Positions 7,258 to 10,774 of a stretch of 10,774 bases of DNA are shown here, piece after piece (position 1 is the stretch's first letter; each line of letters starts with the position of its first letter). The notes under the pieces were generated by a model. The model was not told where the DNA came from and made no database searches. It saw nothing but the letters and a program-made list of their open reading frames with translations. The translations under genes were made by a program, and so were the position numbers. The DNA comes from Acanthaster planci (lineage: Eukaryota; Echinodermata; Asteroidea; Valvatida; Acanthasteridae): the NCBI RefSeq assembly GCF_001949145.1, contig NW_019091673.1, forward strand, positions 223,754 to 234,527. Reading direction: 5' to 3'.

Positions 7258-7799
7258 TGTGGGACCTTTTTATGCTAAATTTGTAAACTGTACCTTTTAG
7301 TTGTCTGACACGTAAGAAAGGAGCGAAATGTCCACCATAGAAAAACACTGCAGTACATGTAGGTACATAGTGCTGTACACCTACAGACCAAGAAGACTTA
7401 ACGTTTTCTTAATCATTACCAGACCTGACTTGCTTCAAATACCATACACTCACTGAGAAGACCCAGACATTAGGAGTGTCTGGATTATCTTCAGTACGCT
7501 ATGGATCACCAATGTGTTGGACACCATACATCCGTTTGGCAAGAAATCCTGTACATTGCAGGGGAATTAGTCAGGGCTTAGCAAAGTCCTTCCATTGAAA
7601 ATGGGTAAGATTCAGTGGCATAAATACAGGGGAGCACATGCCCTCCCCCATGCCTTTGCTGTACCCCCCTGGCCCCTTCCATTTGAAAGCTGTCTCGGTT
7701 GAGTTTATAATACCGTAGCTGTGCAGCTGCATTGTGTATTCCATTATTCGTGTCTCTCTGTCTTTCCACCTCCTTTACTTTCCCAGGTTAGACAACATC
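7258..7799. other. No gene recognised; C-rich tract and small hairpin
   Basis: An imperfect hairpin lies at 7358-7385 (TGTAGGTACA against TGTACACCTACA) and includes a TACATGTA copy at 7354-7361. A C-rich tract lies at about 7640-7680. A 63-codon minus-strand frame (7769-7578) has no recognisable domain and lies beyond the end of LINE similarity. It could be 3' untranslated LINE sequence or flank. Confidence 0.35.
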
Positions 7800-7804
7800 T
7801 ATAT

Positions 7805-8670
7805 CATTATCCTCAAGTTGTAGAGCATTCATCTTTCTACTGTTGAATGTCACAATCTTAGTTTTCCATTTGTTAATTTTGTAAGCATTATCCCCTTTGC
7901 CAGGTCAGACGAGTTGTTGTTTTTCCTTTGTTTCTGGTAGTGATTGGATGAAAAAGGGCAGTATTTCTTCTGTAAAGCCCACATCTTCGAGTTTAGACAT
8001 CATTTGCCATCTGGTTCGTGTGATGTTTTCTTTTTTGTCTTGTTCATAACTCGGTCAGGTAACAGATAAATATCCGTACATTGCACATCTGTGTTTCACT
8101 CAATCGTTACTAGGAACCACAGAGTTACCTCTCCTTATAGTATTGTGCATTCATTGTCTATATCATTTAACTTTACTGTTCTAATGTTTTTTTCCATGAA
8201 ATTAGACACTGTCTCATTATCTTCCATGATCTGCCCTGGTGTGTCAAATCTTAGGTTTGTCAACGTCTGTGAAGTTTATGTGAAGTTTATAACATGAAAA
8301 TTGCCATTCAGTGGACTGTACACAGTGTTATAAACACAGTGTTGTTAAGTGTGAACATCTGTTCCATTGTACGAACTTCTTCCCTTACGAAACCCTGCTC
8401 CTTCCGGTCTGTGCTTCATGTCAATTTCATTCTGAAGTTTGTTAATTGCTGTCTTTCTATCTTCTTTAACAGTTCAAATTTTTTCTGTTTCTCCTGTCAT
8501 TCCATACTTCAGCCCTTTGTTTGCCTGCAATATTTTCGTTAACTAGGCACCTATCAATGTTTTCCAATTCTGGAAATGTACATGTATAGAGTGGCTGGGA
8601 TATCTTTATTGAAGATTTTCTCAAAATGCTTCTTCTGTTATCCTTTCCCCATGTCATCTGTAATGACATT
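7805..8670 (-). pseudogene. LINE reverse transcriptase domain remnant
   Basis: This remnant is read on the minus strand. NVITDDMGKG lies near 8668-8640, in a pre-RT position. KHRPEGAGFRKGRSS (8416-8372) is the finger block PEQAGFRKGRSC of the family. SPLNGNFHVINFT (about 8315-8275) corresponds to motif A, but the catalytic Asp region is scrambled by an 11-bp tandem duplication (GTGAAGTTTAT at 8269-8279 and 8280-8290). WFLVTIE (about 8125-8105) stands where the GVRQGC region should begin. DRVMNKTKKK follows, then KLEDVGFTEEIL (7994-7959), where FADD of motif C has become FTEE. Finally KWKTKIVTFNSRK (7871-7833) is the block after motif C. The loss of both catalytic Asp of motif C and the in-frame stops show it is inactive. 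Confidence 0.75.
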
Positions 8671-8949
8671 GCCTCATTTGTCCTTTACTGCCATTTTGTT
8701 TCTTGGTTTGTACAAGTAGTTTGAATTTTATCATACATTGTTTTCATTTGTCCATTTTATCTCAGTGGTATGAGCATCATTGGCCATGCCCTCTACCCAC
8801 TTTCCTCTTTGGATTTCAAGCTTGATTGCGCTTCATTGTCTTTAGTTGTATATTCCTCCTGTAATTGTTTGTGGTAGATTTTGCCTTTTGACTTTGTTTG
8901 ATATGTTTTCTCTTGTAAGACATCTCTCCACAATGCTGCACTTGTCCGT

Positions 8950-8957
8950 GGCTTCTG
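8950..8957. repeat. 8-bp target site duplication, left copy
   Basis: GGCTTCTG directly precedes the CAGTG terminus and is identical to 9358-9365. Confidence 0.85.
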
Positions 8958-9357
8958 CAGTGATGAAGTTGAGTACTTTTTGAAAACCGAGTTCTCTTCC
9001 AAATATTTAACTAGTTAGGAGGGAACAAAGCTGAAGTACATCGACATTTGATGGAACATGCATAAAGGTAAGATTACAAAGCAACATAATGACTTCAGGC
9101 CATCACTTTTGATTAAAATTAAAATTTTAGGACAAAAGTACTCAGAAAGTACTCGGCCGAGTACTTGCAGAGTTCTTTTCTCCTTAAAACTTAAATTTTA
9201 CACAATTGGGAGTGTCTGAAGTCTAACAGTTATTTTGTAATCTTACCTTTGCACATTTACCATCAAATGCCTGTGCACTCTGCCTTTATTCCCTCTTACC
9301 CAGTTCAGTATTTTGTGGAGAATGTTGGTACTCGGAAAGTACTCGACTACAACACTG
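8958..9357. mobile_element. hAT-type palindromic MITE, 400 bp
   Basis: The element begins CAGTGATGAAGTTGAGTAC and ends GTACTCGACTACAACACTG. Its ends match as inverted repeats at 19 of the first 22 positions. Both sides carry the same 8-bp direct repeat GGCTTCTG. A CAGTG terminus with an 8-bp duplication is the hAT signature. The inverted similarity is not confined to the ends: the two halves match imperfectly over their whole length and meet in a perfect 20-bp palindrome at 9147-9166. GAGTAC/GTACTC motifs recur at 8971, 9138, 9149, 9159, 9328 and 9339. There is no transposase, so it is non-autonomous. It sits inside the LINE, splitting its linker region, and is therefore younger than the LINE. 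The arms have diverged enough that the insertion is not recent. Confidence 0.88.
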
Positions 9358-9365
9358 GGCTTCTG
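9358..9365. repeat. 8-bp target site duplication, right copy
   Basis: GGCTTCTG directly follows the CACTG terminus and is identical to 8950-8957. On the minus strand it lies in the LINE linker reading QKKESEA. Confidence 0.85.
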
Positions 9366-9795
9366 ATTCTTTTTTCTGATTTTCAAGATCTTGTAAGCTA
9401 TCTAGTGAAATGTGTTGCTGAAATTTTACTTTGAGACACTTTGTCTCCACATGAATTTTTCTGAACTGCTTCAAGCACTGCCAATGTATTCTTAAGTTCA
9501 GCTGAGAATTGAGTTTTTTTGCCCGGTTCTGCAGTTTGCTTACATTGTATTTCATTCTATGAAAGTCTTTCTTATCTTTTCTTTTAATTTCAAGCTTTGT
9601 TATCTCACTAGTTGGTGATCATAAGCAACATATCACCTGTCATTTGTCGAGTCCCTAAATGAAGACAGTACTTTTTACTAATTAGAACATGATCAATTTA
9701 ATTTTTTTAATGTTCTTTTGTGGGGAGAGCACGCCTGCATACTTTAAAAACAGATATATCCCTGGTGATACATACCACAAACCTATCTAGTTTAA

Positions 9796-10310
9796 GAGCA
9801 TTCCTGTTGTCACAAATATGTTTAGTCCACAAAAGTCAATTAGCCTTTCTCCCTTCCTGTAAATTACTCCATTTCCATGCTTCCTCGTGATTGTTTCAAT
9901 ATACATTTATCTATCTCCAGTTGTAATCACCCCATCGTGGTAATTTGCTCTTTGCACTGTTTTTCTGTAGTTGCTCATAGAGGTTATCCTTTGCCGCATG
10001 TGGTGCATCCTTAGTTTGTGCGTAAACATGAATTATAGCCAGTTTTATGAATATATAATATATGGATTAAAATCTGGCTGTAATGATTCTATCATTCTTC
10101 ATTCCGTATGAGTGTCCTTTCGCTAAATCTAGTCATCATTACAGCTACACCACTCTGATCTGCCATCTATGCCAGAGGAAATTACAGTTTCACCTGTACT
10201 CAATTCCGTTTTGTCAAATCCATTCCATCTGTATTCACTGATGCCTAGTATGTCAATCTTGTGCTGACTTTTGCTATCTGAGCTCTTTTTCCCAGTTATA
10301 TGCATTGTAC
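9796..10310 (-). pseudogene. LINE AP-type endonuclease domain remnant
   Basis: KIDILGISEYRWNGFDKTEL (10260-10201) is the block around the catalytic Glu of an apurinic-like endonuclease, with Glu in GISEYRW. STGETVISSG follows. In another frame HVYAQTKDA...DNLYEQLQ (10030-9965) matches the HVYAPTNDA...FYEQLQ region. ERLIDFCGLNIFVTTGML (9849-9796) follows in a third frame and matches the GERLIDFC...VVTGTLF region. The N-terminal TWNVR-type block is missing because the sequence is broken at the LTR. The enzyme would nick target DNA for LINE insertion; frame changes rule out function here. Confidence 0.8.
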
Positions 10311-10680
10311 TGTGGCGCCGCACCCCTCCGACGAAGGCGAGGGCGCCCTCTTCCTTGAGGCGCGGTGCGTCGGACGGCACGCCGGAGAGTCCCTGAGCGG
10401 CTAGGGACGAGTCCGTTGGGACCGAAGTATACTGTCCCCCAAGAAAGTTGGTCTTCGTCGAGATGATGGTTAATCTGATTGGTCGAAACTTAATGACGTA
10501 ACCCGGACAGACCTGACTTGAAATAAACTTCGCCTGGACTCCTGACTTATATACAACAATTAATAAGCGGCTGGTTTATTCATCAACACACTCAACCAAT
10601 ATACCAGCAGAGGGCACTATTGACGGGGAGACTGTGTGATTATACGTGACCGGACTTCACCCAGAGCAGTGAACACCACA
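10311..10680 (+). mobile_element. Candidate long terminal repeat (LTR retrotransposon), 370 bp
   Basis: The segment starts TGTGG (10311-10315) and ends CCACA (10676-10680), the short TG...CA inverted termini expected of an LTR. It begins exactly where LINE endonuclease similarity stops. Inside are a CpG-rich, fold-prone 5' part, inverted CCAAT (GATTGG near 10479), AATAAA (10522-10527), TATATA (10548-10553) and CCAAT near 10596. AATAAA lies upstream of the TATA-like site, which is the wrong order for a simple U3-R-U5 layout, so one of the two is probably not functional. The second LTR and any gag-pol lie outside the window, so target duplication and family cannot be tested. A non-LTR origin for this block remains possible. 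Confidence 0.5.
10327..10374 (+). repeat. GC-rich foldback within the candidate LTR
   Basis: TCCGACG (10327-10333) pairs exactly with CGTCGGA (10368-10374). AAGG (10334-10337) can pair CCTT (10353-10356), and a perfect 12-bp palindrome GAGGGCGCCCTC occupies 10339-10350. This forms a strongly structured CpG-rich block, unlike the A/T-rich LINE beside it. Confidence 0.6.
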
Positions 10681-10774
10681 ATTAATTGTGGGCATCCAGT
10701 GCCGAATCAGGGACTTTAGCAAGTCTACGGGGCTTATTGTCAGGGCTGCGCTACATGCAACTCACGTCACGAGA
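10681..10774 (+). other. Possible start of the LTR element internal region
   Basis: If 10311-10680 is a 5' LTR, this is untranslated leader. A TGG-initiated stretch (TGGGCATCCAGTGCC from 10688) sits where a tRNA primer binding site should be, but I cannot match it to a tRNA 3' end. No ORF begins before the window ends. Confidence 0.35.

Larger units (their letters stand above)
7800..10310 (-). mobile_element. Decayed RTE-like LINE (non-LTR retrotransposon)
   Basis: Pieces of one APE-type LINE polyprotein occur in the correct order along the minus strand in shifting frames. The endonuclease is at about 10290-9796. Linker blocks follow at 9555-9358 (such as LQDLENQKK) and 8885-8793 (QLQEEYTTKDNEAQSSLKS). 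The reverse transcriptase is at about 8670-7805. The blocks resemble the RTE clade (SR2-like elements of flatworms) more than L1 or CR1, as judged from memory. Multiple stops, frameshifts and deletions make it dead. A hAT-type MITE is inserted at 8958-9357, and an LTR replaces or interrupts the 5' end at 10311. The 3' end near 7800 is where similarity fades, and no poly-A or simple-repeat tail was identified. Confidence 0.8.

Noticed and set aside
8793-9002. Minus-strand 69-codon ORF as a gene
   Set aside because: Its first 15 or so codons lie in the hAT MITE and the rest in the LINE, so it is a chance fusion across an insertion boundary.
10129-10380. Minus-strand 83-codon ORF as one protein
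   Set aside because: The first 23 codons are read through the candidate LTR; only the remainder is LINE endonuclease.
10688-10705. TRNA primer binding site after the candidate LTR
   Set aside because: It begins with TGG at the right place, but I could not match it to any tRNA 3' end.
1-10774. CRISPR arrays, bacterial operons or phage defence genes
   Set aside because: No regularly spaced identical repeats, Shine-Dalgarno-led gene strings or prokaryotic domains; content is eukaryotic transposon sequence.

Overview
The window looks like non-coding DNA from a metazoan nuclear genome, most likely a marine invertebrate. I found no intact host gene, tRNA, rRNA, CRISPR array or bacterial-type operon. 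The evidence is a dense, nested set of decayed eukaryotic transposable elements: a DIRS-like tyrosine-recombinase retrotransposon, a Penelope-like element, an RTE-like LINE, an LTR element, and pogo-type and hAT-type MITEs. There are also decayed minisatellites, moderate A+T content, and at least eight copies of the palindromic octamer TACATGTA. The exact phylum cannot be decided from the sequence. Family names rest on motif recognition from memory, not on a search.

Layout. 165-1987 (minus strand): DIRS-like retroelement with an intact-looking Pro/Ser/Ala-rich gag-like ORF, then a gag/pre-RT segment and an RT fragment broken by frameshifts and stops. 1988-2464: its probable leader. 2498-2927: two abutting decayed tandem arrays (about 66-71 bp x 3, then about 24 bp x 8-9). 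3096-3616: a 521-bp pogo/Tigger-type MITE with 25-bp terminal inverted repeats and a TA target duplication. 3899-5264: C-poor, G/T-rich plus strand of unknown origin. 5895-6440: Penelope-like element in two opposed pieces, RT on the minus strand and a terminal-repeat piece with a well-formed hammerhead ribozyme on the plus strand.

7800-10310 (minus strand): a dead RTE-like LINE from endonuclease to reverse transcriptase. It is interrupted at 8958-9357 by a 400-bp near-palindromic hAT-type MITE with a perfect 8-bp target duplication. At 10311 it is truncated by a plus-strand LTR (10311-10680, TGTGG...CCACA), whose internal region runs off the window.

The elements do not form a pathway. They record successive insertions: LINE first, then the hAT MITE and the LTR element into it. 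The most notable single object is the hammerhead ribozyme (6229-6290), whose stems, core and cleavage site can be traced base by base. Hammerheads in Penelope-like elements are already described, so this is a new copy and not a new system.
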